The notes under the pieces are model-generated. The model did not search any database and was not told the DNA's origin. It saw only the letters and a list, made by a program, of their open reading frames with translations. The position numbers and the translations under genes were made by a program. This document shows positions 5,335 through 12,411 of a DNA stretch of 12,411 nt, in pieces. Position 1 is the first letter of the stretch, and each line of letters begins with the position of its first letter. Source of the DNA: Geodermatophilaceae bacterium (GTDB lineage: Bacteria; Actinomycetota; Actinomycetes; Mycobacteriales; Geodermatophilaceae); assembly GCA_013813215.1 (NCBI GenBank), contig JACCSC010000296.1, positions 1-12,411 on the forward strand, in the 5' to 3' direction.

Positions 5335-6530
5335 ACGCCGACATGACCCCGGGTCTGACCCAGCGTTGGCAGGCCGCGCTGATGGGCAACTACGGGACTC
5401 CGAAACTCGCCCTCGCGCGGGGGAGCGGCGCGAACGTCTGGGACACCGACGGCAGGCAATATGTCGACCTGCTGGCCGGCATCGCGGTCAACGCCCTCGG
5501 CCACGCCCACCCGGCGGTGGTCGCGGCGGTCAGCGAGCAGATCGCCACCCTCGGCCACGTGTCCAACTTCGCCATCACCGAACCCACCGTCCGGCTGGCC
5601 GAGCGGCTGCTGGAACTGGCCGGCCGATCCGGGCGGGTGTTCTTCTGCAACTCCGGTGCCGAGGCCAACGAGGCGGCCTTCAAGCTGTCCCGCCGGACCG
5701 GAAGGACCCACGTCGTGGCCGCCGAGGGCGCCTTCCACGGCCGGACGATGGGGGCGCTGGCGCTGACCGGGCAGCCCACGAAGACCGACCCGTTCCGGCC
5801 GCTGCCCGGCGTGATCACCCACGTCCCGTACGGCGACGCCGAAGCCCTCGCCGCCGCCGTCACCGACGACACCGCGATGGTCATCCTGGAGCCGGTGCTC
5901 GGCGAGGGCGGTGTCGTACCGGCGCCTCCGGGCTACCTCGCCCTCGCCCGGGAGGCCTGTACCCGGCACGGCGCGCTGCTCTGCCTCGACGAGGTGCAGA
6001 CCGGGATCGGGCGGACCGGCACGATGTTCGCCCACCAGGCCGAGGCGGTCGAACCCGATCTCGTCACCGTGGCCAAGGGGCTCGGCGGCGGCCTGCCGAT
6101 CGGGGCCTGCCTGGCGTTCGGGTCCGTCGCCGACCTGTTCGGACCGGGCAGCCACGGGACGACGTTCGGCGGCAACCCGGTCTGCGCGGCCGCCGCGCTG
6201 GCCGTGCTGGACGTCGTCGTCGGCGAGGACCTGCCCGGCCGGGCGAAGGCGCTCGGCGCGCGGATCACCGCCGCGGTCGAGGAGCTGGGCCACCCGCTGG
6301 TCGATCGGGTACGGGGTGTCGGCCTGCTGCTCGGGATCGTGCTCTGCCAGGATGCGGCGGCGGTGGTGGAGGAACGGCTGCGTGCGGCCGGCTACCTCAC
6401 CAACGCCGTACAGCCGAGAGTGCTCCGGCTCGCGCCGCCACTCGTCCTCACCGACGCGCAGGCCGACGGCTTCCTCGCGGCCCTGCCCGCGGCACTGGAC
6501 GCCGCGGCCGCAGAAACCGGAGCCCCATGA
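5331..6530 (+). CDS. argD: Acetylornithine aminotransferase
   Basis: ArgD (399 aa) is a PLP-dependent class-III aminotransferase that converts N-acetylglutamate semialdehyde plus glutamate to N-acetylornithine. The signatures run in order: YVDLLAGIAVNALGHAHP (44-61), FFCNSGAEANEAAFKLSR (104-121) for phosphate binding, AFHGRTMGALALTG (134-147), EPVLGEGGV (187-195), CLDEVQTGIGRTG (218-230) with Asp220 facing the pyridine nitrogen, and the PLP lysine Lys249 in VAKGLGGGLPIGA (247-259). GTTFGGNP (276-283) and the RLAPPL tail follow. The start is GTG 5331, in a GTGA overlap with argB; ATG 5343 would remove four residues and is a real alternative. The TGA at 6528-6530 overlaps the argF ATG. In some bacteria the same enzyme also serves lysine synthesis as a succinyldiaminopimelate aminotransferase; that cannot be judged here. 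Confidence 0.96.
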   Translation: MNADMTPGLTQRWQAALMGNYGTPKLALARGSGANVWDTDGRQYVDLLAGIAVNALGHAHPAVVAAVSEQIATLGHVSNFAITEPTVRLAERLLELAGRSGRVFFCNSGAEANEAAFKLSRRTGRTHVVAAEGAFHGRTMGALALTGQPTKTDPFRPLPGVITHVPYGDAEALAAAVTDDTAMVILEPVLGEGGVVPAPPGYLALAREACTRHGALLCLDEVQTGIGRTGTMFAHQAEAVEPDLVTVAKGLGGGLPIGACLAFGSVADLFGPGSHGTTFGGNPVCAAAALAVLDVVVGEDLPGRAKALGARITAAVEELGHPLVDRVRGVGLLLGIVLCQDAAAVVEERLRAAGYLTNAVQPRVLRLAPPLVLTDAQADGFLAALPAALDAAAAETGAP

Positions 6531-7453
6531 TGGTGCGCCACTTCCTTCGCGACGACGACCTCAGCCCAGCGGAACAGACCGCGATCCTCGACCTCGCCGA
6601 CCGGCTCAAGGCCGACCGGTACGCCGCCCGCCCGCTCGAGGGTCCGCGTGCGGTGGCCGTCGTCTTCGACAAGCCGTCGACCAGGACCCGGGTCAGCTTC
6701 GCCGTGGGCATCGCCGAACTCGGCGGCTACCCGCTGGTCATCGACGCCCTGGGCACGCAGCTCGGCCGCGGGGAGCCGATAGCCGACACGACCCGCGTGT
6801 TGGAGCGGCAGTGTGCCGCGATCGTCTGGCGGACGTTCGGGCAGGACCGGATCGAGGAGATGGCCGCGGTCAGCCGGGTGCCCGTGGTCAACGCGCTGAC
6901 CGACCAGTTCCACCCGTGCCAGATCCTGGCCGATCTGCAGACCGTGCGGGAGCACAAGAAAGTTCTCGAGGGCCTCGTGCTGACCTACCTCGGGGACGGG
7001 GCCAACAACATGGCCGCGTCGTACCTGCTCGGCGGGGCCCTGGCCGGGATGCACGTTCGTATCGCCACCCCCGAGGAGTATCAGCCGGAGCCGACAGTTC
7101 TGGCCCAGGCCCGCGAGATCGCCGCTGCCACCGGCGGCTCGGCCGAGGTGCTCGCCGGCCCCGACGCCGCCTGCGACGGCGCCGACGTCCTGGCCACCGA
7201 CACCTGGGTGTCGATGGGGCAGGAGGGTGAGAGCGGCCTGCGCGCGACGCCGTTCGCCCCGTATGCCCTCGACGAGGCCGCCCTGGCCCGGGGCAACGAC
7301 GCGATCGTGTTGCACTGCCTGCCGGCTTACCGGGACAAGGAGATCGCGGCGAGCGTGCTCGACGGGCCGGCCAGCGTCGTCTGGGACGAGGCGGAGAACC
7401 GGCTGCACGCGCAGAAGGCGCTGCTGACCTGGCTGCTGGAGCAGGTCGGCTGA
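6527..7453 (+). CDS. argF: Ornithine carbamoyltransferase (anabolic)
   Basis: ArgF (308 aa) joins carbamoyl phosphate to ornithine to give citrulline. The carbamoyl-phosphate loop is FDKPSTRTR (47-55). WRTFGQ is at 101-106 and FHPCQILADLQT at 128-139. The ornithine-binding DTWVSMGQE (225-233) separates it from aspartate carbamoyltransferase, and VLHCLPAYR (261-269) carries the catalytic Cys264. Length is normal. There are two adjacent ATGs: 6527 overlaps the argD stop (ATGA), while 6530 sits 7 bases after a GGAG (6519-6522), the better ribosome-binding distance. The proteins differ by one residue. argR starts 1 base after the argF TGA. The position inside a biosynthetic operon, with no arginine deiminase or carbamate kinase genes, points to the anabolic rather than catabolic type. 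Confidence 0.96.
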   Translation: MMVRHFLRDDDLSPAEQTAILDLADRLKADRYAARPLEGPRAVAVVFDKPSTRTRVSFAVGIAELGGYPLVIDALGTQLGRGEPIADTTRVLERQCAAIVWRTFGQDRIEEMAAVSRVPVVNALTDQFHPCQILADLQTVREHKKVLEGLVLTYLGDGANNMAASYLLGGALAGMHVRIATPEEYQPEPTVLAQAREIAAATGGSAEVLAGPDAACDGADVLATDTWVSMGQEGESGLRATPFAPYALDEAALARGNDAIVLHCLPAYRDKEIAASVLDGPASVVWDEAENRLHAQKALLTWLLEQVG

Positions 7454-7454
7454 C

Positions 7455-8033
7455 ATGACTGCTGTACCCCCGCCGACGGCCCAGGCCCTCGCGTCGGCAC
7501 CCTTCACCCGCTCGGCCCGGCACGCCCGCATCGTGGCGCTGGTCCACTCGAAGCCGGTGCACTCGCAGGCCGAACTCGGCCGGCTGCTGGCCGCCGAGGG
7601 CGTGTCGGTGACCCAGGCCACGCTCTCGCGCGACCTGGAGGAGCTGGGAGCGGCCAAGCTACGCGGCGCGGACGGCGGCCCCGGGGCCTACGTCGTACCG
7701 GACGAGGGCGAGGCCCCGTTGCGGGCCGCGGCGAGCGCACCGCCCCGGCTGGCCCGGCTGTTGGGCGACCTGCTGCTCGAGGCCGAGGCCAGCGCGAACC
7801 TGGCGATCCTGCGTACGCCGCCCGGCGCCGCGCAGTTCCTCGCCTCGGCTCTGGACCGCAGCGGCCTGCCGTACGTGCTCGGGACGATCGCCGGAGACGA
7901 CACGATCCTGGTCGTCTCGCGGGAACCAGCCGGCGGTACAGCGCTGGCCGCCCGACTGCGCGCCCTGGCCGCAGGAACCGACATCAACGACGACGGCGCC
8001 GAGGCAATCTTCGCCGGCGAGGCGCACGAGTGA
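7455..8033 (+). CDS. argR: Arginine repressor
   Basis: ArgR (192 aa) is the arginine-sensing transcription factor of the pathway. The N-terminal winged helix-turn-helix runs from about 20 to 82: RHARIVALVHSKPVHSQAEL, then SVTQATLSRDLEELGAAKLR, whose QATLSRDL is the DNA-reading segment. The C-terminal domain (about 96-172) carries GTIAGDDTILVVSR (143-156), the acidic arginine-binding and hexamer-forming motif. It has a somewhat long N-terminal tail rich in Ala and Pro (1-18) and a C-terminal extension after about 172, which make it longer than the roughly 150-170 residues usual for the family. The ATG is 1 base after argF. A GGAG at 7438-7441 is rather far upstream, so coupling to argF translation is likely. 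As part of the operon it probably represses itself through the ARG boxes before argC. Confidence 0.95.
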   Translation: MTAVPPPTAQALASAPFTRSARHARIVALVHSKPVHSQAELGRLLAAEGVSVTQATLSRDLEELGAAKLRGADGGPGAYVVPDEGEAPLRAAASAPPRLARLLGDLLLEAEASANLAILRTPPGAAQFLASALDRSGLPYVLGTIAGDDTILVVSREPAGGTALAARLRALAAGTDINDDGAEAIFAGEAHE

Positions 8034-8046
8034 GTGAGGACACGAC

Positions 8047-9258
8047 ATGACTGAACGCGTGGTGCTGGCCTATTCCGGCGGTCTGGACACCTCGGTGGCC
8101 ATCGGCTGGATCGCCGACGCGACCGGGGCGGAGGTCATCGCGGTGGCCGGCGACGTCGGTCAGGGCGGTGAGGACCTCGAGGTGATCCGGCAGCGCGCCC
8201 TGGACTGCGGCGCGGTCGAGGCGATCGTCGCCGACATGCGCGAGGAGTTCGCCGGGGACTTCTGCCTGCCCGCGCTCAAGGCGAACGCGCTCTACATGGA
8301 CCGCTACCCGCTGGTGTCGGCGTTGTCCCGCCCGCTGATCGCCAAGCACCTGGTAGCCGCCGCGACGTACCACGGTGCGAGCACCGTCGCACACGGCTGC
8401 ACCGGCAAGGGCAACGACCAGGTCCGCTTCGAGGTGGGGATCGGCGCGCTCGCGCCCGAGCTGAAGGTGCTGGCCCCCGTCCGTGACTCGGGGATGAGCC
8501 GGGACAAGGCCATCGCCTTCGCCGAGGAGCGCGGCCTGCCGATCGACGTGTCGAAGAAGTCGCCGTACTCCATCGACCAGAACGTCTGGGGACGGGCGGT
8601 CGAGACCGGCTTCCTGGAGGACATCTGGAACGCGCCGATCGAGGACGTCTACAGCTACACCGTGGACCCGGCGGTGGGCCGCGAGCCCGACGACGTCGTC
8701 GTCTCGTTCATCGACGGCGTCCCCACCGCGATCGACGGCGACCCGGTCACCGTCTTGCAGGCGATCGAGATCCTCAACCGACGGGCCGGCGCCCAGGGGG
8801 TGGGGCGGCTGGACATGGTCGAGGACCGGCTGGTCGGGATCAAGAGCCGCGAGGTGTACGAGGCGCCGGGTGCGATCACGTTGATCACCGCGCACCAGGA
8901 GCTGGAGTCGGTGACTGTGGAGCGGGACCTGGCGCGGTTCAAGCGGCAGGTCGAGCAGCGTTGGAGCGAGCTGGTCTACGACGGGCTGTGGTTCTCCCCG
9001 CTCAAGCGGGCGCTGGACACGTTCCTGGACGAGGCGGCGGTCAACGTCACCGGCGATGTACGGCTGCGGCTGCACGGCGGGCGCGCGGTCCCGACCGGGC
9101 GGCGCAGCCCGGCCTCGCTGTACGACTACGAGTTGGCGACGTACGACAGCGGGGACACCTTCGACCAGTCGCTCGCGCGCGGCTTCGTGGAGCTGTGGGG
9201 GATGCCCAGCAAGCTCGCCGCGGCCCGTGACGCCCGTGTGGCAGGCTCGCCCGGGTGA
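8047..9258 (+). CDS. argG: Argininosuccinate synthase
   Basis: ArgG (403 aa) condenses citrulline and aspartate, using ATP, to argininosuccinate. The N-type ATP pyrophosphatase P-loop is AYSGGLDTSV (8-17). The aspartate/citrulline region HGCTGKGNDQVRFE is at 116-129, SPYSIDQNVWGR at 172-183 and DRLVGIKSREVYEAPGA at 260-276. Length and motif order are standard. A 13-base gap separates it from argR. Within the gap GTGAGGA (8034-8040) forms the clearest Shine-Dalgarno sequence in the operon, with six bases to the ATG. argG therefore looks able to start translation independently, unlike its overlapping neighbours. Its TGA (9256-9258) overlaps the argH GTG. Confidence 0.97.
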   Translation: MTERVVLAYSGGLDTSVAIGWIADATGAEVIAVAGDVGQGGEDLEVIRQRALDCGAVEAIVADMREEFAGDFCLPALKANALYMDRYPLVSALSRPLIAKHLVAAATYHGASTVAHGCTGKGNDQVRFEVGIGALAPELKVLAPVRDSGMSRDKAIAFAEERGLPIDVSKKSPYSIDQNVWGRAVETGFLEDIWNAPIEDVYSYTVDPAVGREPDDVVVSFIDGVPTAIDGDPVTVLQAIEILNRRAGAQGVGRLDMVEDRLVGIKSREVYEAPGAITLITAHQELESVTVERDLARFKRQVEQRWSELVYDGLWFSPLKRALDTFLDEAAVNVTGDVRLRLHGGRAVPTGRRSPASLYDYELATYDSGDTFDQSLARGFVELWGMPSKLAAARDARVAGSPG

Positions 9259-10697
9259 GCGATCCGGACTCGTCGGGGCCGCCGCTGCGGTTGTGGGGCG
9301 GGCGATTCTCGGCCGGCCCGTCGCCGGCGCTGACCGCGTTGTCCCTGTCGGTGCACTTCGACTGGCGGCTTGCGCCGTACGACCTGCTCGCCTCCCGGGC
9401 GCACGCCCGCGTCCTGTTCCGGGCCGGACTCCTGGACGAGACCGAGCTGGCCCGGATGCTCGGCGCGCTGGACGACCTCGACGCGGCCCTGGCCGACGGC
9501 AGCTTCCGGCCCACGCCGGACGACGAGGACGTCCACACCGCCTTGGAACGTGGCCTGCTGGAGCGGCTCGGCGCGCTGGGCGGAAAGCTGCGGGCGGGGC
9601 GCAGCCGCAACGACCAGGTCGCGACCGACCTGCGGCTGTACCTGCGCGCCGCCGTACGCCGGATCGTGGCCCGGGTTGCCGAGCTGGAGACCGCGATCGT
9701 GGCCCTGGCCGAGCGCTACCGGGCGGTGCCCGCGCCGGGGATGACCCACCTGCAGCACGCCCAGCCCATCCTGCTGGCCCACCAGCTGCTCGCCCACGTG
9801 CACGCCCTGGTCCGCGACGTCGACCGGTTCCGTGACTGGGACCGCCGGGCCGCGGTGTCGCCGCTCGGCTCCGGAGCGCTGGCCGGCTCGTCCCTGCCGC
9901 TGGACCCCGAGGCGACGGCGCGTGAGCTGGGCTTCGACTCCGCCGCCGCCAACTCGATCGACGCGGTATCCGACCGCGACTTCGCCGCGGAGTTCCTCTT
10001 CGTCGCCGCGCTGCTCGGTGTGCACCTGTCGCGGATCGGCGAGGAGGTCTGCCTCTGGGCGTCCACCGAGTTCGGCTGGGTCGAGCTGGACGACGCGCAC
10101 TCCACCGGGTCCTCGATCATGCCGCAGAAGAAGAACCCCGACATCGCCGAGTTGGCGCGCGGCAAGTCCGGCCGCTTCATCGGCAACCTGACCGGCCTGC
10201 TGGCCACCCTCAAGGGCCTGCCGCTGGCCTACGACCGTGACCTGCAGGAGGACAAGGAGCCGGTCTTCGACAGCGTCGAGCAGCTGCTCCTGCTGCTGCC
10301 GGCGCTGGCCGGGTTGATGGGCTCGCTCGTGGTCCGGACCGAACGGGTGTCGGCCGCCGCGGGACAGGGCTTCGTGCTCGCCACCGACATCGCCGAGTGG
10401 TTGGTCCGCCACGGCATGCCCTTCCGCGACGCGCACGAGGTGGCGGGGGCCTTGGTACAGGTCTGCTCCGAACGAGGCGTGGACTTCGCCGACCTGAGCG
10501 ATGCCGAGCTGGCCGCCGTGTCGCCGGTGCTGACCGCCGGCGTACGGGACGTGCTGTCGGTGACTGGCGCGGTGCAGGCTCGGTCCGCCCGCGGGGGCAC
10601 CGCGCCGGCCCGGGTCGGCGAGCAGCTCTCGGAGCTGGCCGACCTGGCGCACGGGCACGCGGAGTGGGCGCAGGCCGCGGTCGGCGGTCCGCGCTGA
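9255..10697 (+). CDS. argH: Argininosuccinate lyase
   Basis: ArgH (480 aa) splits argininosuccinate to arginine and fumarate, the last step of the pathway. It belongs to the aspartase/fumarase superfamily of homotetramers. Seen in order: LWGGRF (13-18), EDVHTALERGLLERLG (91-106), RAGRSRNDQVATDLRLY (113-129), PGMTHLQHAQPILLAH (161-176) with the general-acid/base histidine region, SPLGSGALAG (202-211), and the flexible signature loop GSSIMPQKKNPD (285-296) with the catalytic serine in the Ser286-Ser287 pair. The GTG start at 9255 forms a GTGA overlap with argG and gives a normal N terminus. The TGA at 10695-10697 overlaps the frame of the following glycosylase gene. It is the last arginine gene of the cluster. 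Confidence 0.97.
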   Translation: MSDPDSSGPPLRLWGGRFSAGPSPALTALSLSVHFDWRLAPYDLLASRAHARVLFRAGLLDETELARMLGALDDLDAALADGSFRPTPDDEDVHTALERGLLERLGALGGKLRAGRSRNDQVATDLRLYLRAAVRRIVARVAELETAIVALAERYRAVPAPGMTHLQHAQPILLAHQLLAHVHALVRDVDRFRDWDRRAAVSPLGSGALAGSSLPLDPEATARELGFDSAAANSIDAVSDRDFAAEFLFVAALLGVHLSRIGEEVCLWASTEFGWVELDDAHSTGSSIMPQKKNPDIAELARGKSGRFIGNLTGLLATLKGLPLAYDRDLQEDKEPVFDSVEQLLLLLPALAGLMGSLVVRTERVSAAAGQGFVLATDIAEWLVRHGMPFRDAHEVAGALVQVCSERGVDFADLSDAELAAVSPVLTAGVRDVLSVTGAVQARSARGGTAPARVGEQLSELADLAHGHAEWAQAAVGGPR

Positions 10698-11296
10698 CCC
10701 TGCTCGAGTTCCTGTCCCGCCCCGCCGTACAGGTGGCGCCGGAGCTGCTCGGGGCGACCCTGCGGGTCGTCTCGCTGGAGGGTGCGGTGGGCGTCCGGCT
10801 GACGGAGGTGGAGGCGTACGAGGGGATCGAGGACCCCGCCTCCCACGCCGGCCGCGGCCCGACCCCGCGCTCGGCGCTGATGTTCGGCCCTCCCGGCGTC
10901 GTGTACGTGTACTTCAGCTACGGCATGCACTGGTGCGCCAACGTCGTGTGCCGGCCGGAGGGTAGGGCGGGTGCCGTGCTCCTGCGGGCCGGTGAGGTGG
11001 TCGAAGGGGAGGAGCTCGCCCGCACCCGTCGCCCGGCCGCGCGGTCGGCCCGCGACCTCGCCCGGGGTCCGGCCCGGCTGACCTCGGCACTGGGCCTCAC
11101 CGGTCTGGACAACGGCGCGGACCTGCTCGATCCGGCCGGCCGGGTCCACCTGCGGCGCGACCCCTCGCCGGGTGCCGTCTGCAGCGGCCCACGGGTGGGG
11201 ATAAGCCTGGCCACCGACCGGCCGTGGCGGTTCTGGGTGGACGGGGCGCCGTCGGTGAGCGCGTTCCGCCCTGGCGTCCGACGAGCCCGGGCCTGA
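10664..11296 (+). CDS. mpg: 3-methyladenine DNA glycosylase, Mpg/AAG family
   Basis: The product resembles the alkyladenine DNA glycosylase family, which flips out and excises alkylated or deaminated purines. Numbering from the GTG at 10664 (210 aa): Glu50 in TEVEAYEG is the catalytic residue. Tyr52 and His61 (DPASHAGRG) line the base pocket. MFGPPGVVYVYFSYGMHWCANVVC (73-96) includes Tyr83 for the pocket and Tyr86, the intercalating wedge. RGPARLTSALGL (134-145) and a C-terminal PRVGIS strand follow. The start is uncertain. GTG 10664 overlaps argH by 34 bases and adds an Arg-rich leader. CTG 10694 would give LTLLEFLSRP as the N terminus (200 aa) with a 4-base CTGA overlap like the rest of the operon. 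The conserved part needs a start at or before about 10700. Co-transcription with the arg genes is likely from position; no functional link to arginine is implied. Confidence 0.9.
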   Translation: MGAGRGRRSALTLLEFLSRPAVQVAPELLGATLRVVSLEGAVGVRLTEVEAYEGIEDPASHAGRGPTPRSALMFGPPGVVYVYFSYGMHWCANVVCRPEGRAGAVLLRAGEVVEGEELARTRRPAARSARDLARGPARLTSALGLTGLDNGADLLDPAGRVHLRRDPSPGAVCSGPRVGISLATDRPWRFWVDGAPSVSAFRPGVRRARA

Positions 11297-11339
11297 CCGA
11301 GTGGCGAATCCGCTGCCGCCGATCGGGAAGACTGACCGG

Positions 11340-12411
11340 GTGATTCCGGACGTTCTCGAGGACCTGCGTTGGCGCGGGCTGATCGCGCAGACCACCGACG
11401 AGCCGGCGCTGCGCGCCGCCCTGCTGGCCGGGCCGGTGACGACGTACTCGGGGTTCGACCCCACGGCACCGAGCCTGCACATGGGCCATCTCGTGCCCCT
11501 GCTCACGCTGCGCCGGCTCCAGCTGGCCGGGCACCCTCCTGTCGCGCTGGCCGGCGGGGCGACCGGGATGATCGGTGACCCGCGCGACGTGGGTGGGGAG
11601 CGTCAGCTGCACTCCCGGGACGTCGTGGCGGAGTGGCTCGTCGGCATCCGCGAGCAGCTCTCGCGGTTCCTGGACTTCGACGGCTCGTACGCCGCCCGGC
11701 TCGTGGACAACAACGAGTGGACCGCGTCGTTGTCGACGATCGACTTCCTGCGTGAGATCGGCAAGCACTTCTCGGTCAACGTCATGCTCGCGAGGGAAAC
11801 CGTGCGCCGGCGGCTGGAGACCGAGGGGATCAGCTACACCGAGTTCAGCTACCTGCTCCTGCAGTCGATGGACTACCTGGAGCTGTACCGGCGCGTCGAC
11901 TGCCGGCTGCAGATCGGGGGCTCGGACCAGTGGGGAAACATCCTCGGCGGCGTCGACCTGATCCGGCGCGTCGAGGGCGCGTCGGTGCACGCGCTGACAG
12001 TGCCGCTGGTCACCGACTCCGCGGGGCAGAAGTTCGGCAAGTCGACCGGCGGGGGCTCGCTCTGGCTCGACGCGGCTCGCACCTCGCCGTACGCCTGGTA
12101 CCAGTACTGGCTCAACACCGACGACGCCGACGTCCCAGCCCGGCTGCGTACCTTCACGTTCCTGTCGCGGGCGGAGCTCGACGAGCTCTCCGCCGCCACC
12201 CTGGCGCGACCGGCCGCGCGCGAGGCGCAGCGGCGGCTGGCCGCGGAGCTGACCACCCTGGTGCACGGCGCGGCGGCCACGGCTCAGGTCCAGGCGGCCA
12301 GCGCGGCTCTGTTCGGCCGCGGGGACCTGCGCGACGTGGCCGAGCCGCTGCTCGCGGCGGCGCTGTCGGAGGCCGGAGTCGTCGACGTCACGGCACCGCT
12401 GCCGGCGTTGG
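11340..12411 (+). CDS. tyrS: Tyrosyl-tRNA synthetase, N-terminal and central part (3' truncated by window)
   Basis: From GTG 11340, 357 codons are visible before the window ends; the C-terminal S4 RNA-binding domain would lie beyond. It is a class Ic synthetase that charges tRNA-Tyr. Motifs: TTYSGFDPTAPSLHMGH (34-50), whose HMGH is the HIGH signature; ALAGGATGMIGDP (69-81); WTASLSTIDFLREIGKHFSVN (127-147); FSYLLLQSMDYLELY (169-183); LQIGGSDQWGNI (190-201) for tyrosine; and KFGKS (231-235), the KMSKS loop. TSPYAWYQYWLN is at 248-259. All key sites are present. The gap to the glycosylase stop is 43 bases. It holds a weak GGGAAG (11325-11330) 9 bases before the GTG and a poor -10-like AAGACT (11328-11333); neither is convincing. 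No T-box leader would fit in this short gap. Confidence 0.95.
   Translation, partial: MIPDVLEDLRWRGLIAQTTDEPALRAALLAGPVTTYSGFDPTAPSLHMGHLVPLLTLRRLQLAGHPPVALAGGATGMIGDPRDVGGERQLHSRDVVAEWLVGIREQLSRFLDFDGSYAARLVDNNEWTASLSTIDFLREIGKHFSVNVMLARETVRRRLETEGISYTEFSYLLLQSMDYLELYRRVDCRLQIGGSDQWGNILGGVDLIRRVEGASVHALTVPLVTDSAGQKFGKSTGGGSLWLDAARTSPYAWYQYWLNTDDADVPARLRTFTFLSRAELDELSAATLARPAAREAQRRLAAELTTLVHGAAATAQVQAASAALFGRGDLRDVAEPLLAAALSEAGVVDVTAPLPAL

Noticed and set aside
11297..11339. T-box or other tyrosine-responsive leader before tyrS
   Set aside because: The gap is only 43 bases, too short for a T-box, and no conserved T-box sequence is seen.
1..12411. CRISPR array, tRNA or rRNA gene, insertion sequence, prophage or defence system
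   Set aside because: I saw no regularly spaced repeats, tRNA-like cloverleaf, transposase or integrase motif, or phage or defence domain. The genes read as housekeeping.

Overview
The window is GC-rich DNA, densely packed with genes, and almost certainly from an actinobacterium (Actinomycetota). The grounds are strong G/C bias at third codon positions, many GTG starts, start-stop overlaps, promoter-like TANNNT boxes placed 6-7 bases before start codons, and the gene order pheT ... argCJBDFRGH ... mpg, tyrS. As I recall it, Mycobacterium tuberculosis has the same general order. I cannot assign a genus from sequence alone.

Layout: (1) The 3' end of pheT (phenylalanyl-tRNA synthetase beta chain) enters from the left and ends at 593. 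(2) A convergent minus-strand gene for a short amidase-signature hydrolase occupies 707-1807. (3) A small four-helix membrane protein gene, with an internal duplication, runs divergently from the amidase gene at 1887-2258. (4) A complete arginine biosynthesis operon, argC-argJ-argB-argD-argF-argR-argG-argH, spans 2295-10697. (5) A gene for an Mpg/AAG-type 3-methyladenine DNA glycosylase overlaps the end of argH and ends at 11296. (6) tyrS (tyrosyl-tRNA synthetase) starts at 11340 and runs off the right edge.

How it works together: ArgJ moves the acetyl group from N-acetylornithine to glutamate (cyclic pathway). ArgB, ArgC and ArgD convert N-acetylglutamate to N-acetylornithine. ArgF, ArgG and ArgH turn ornithine into citrulline, argininosuccinate and arginine. 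ArgR is the arginine-responsive repressor and is encoded inside its own probable target operon. The only good promoter found lies in the 36-base gap before argC. It is TTGCAT-17 bp-CATAAT, ending six bases before the argC ATG, so the transcript is probably leaderless. Two ArgR-box-like sequences 20 bp apart cover its -35 and its -10/start codon. Most junctions inside the operon are 4-base ATGA/GTGA overlaps, implying translational coupling.

Nothing here looks like a new defence, mobile or biosynthetic system: I found no CRISPR array, tRNA, rRNA, insertion sequence or prophage gene. The points most worth a second look are the double ARG-box/leaderless promoter, a GNRA-capped hairpin just inside argC, the unusually short amidase, the duplicated membrane protein beside the arg promoter, and the possible CTG start of the glycosylase gene.
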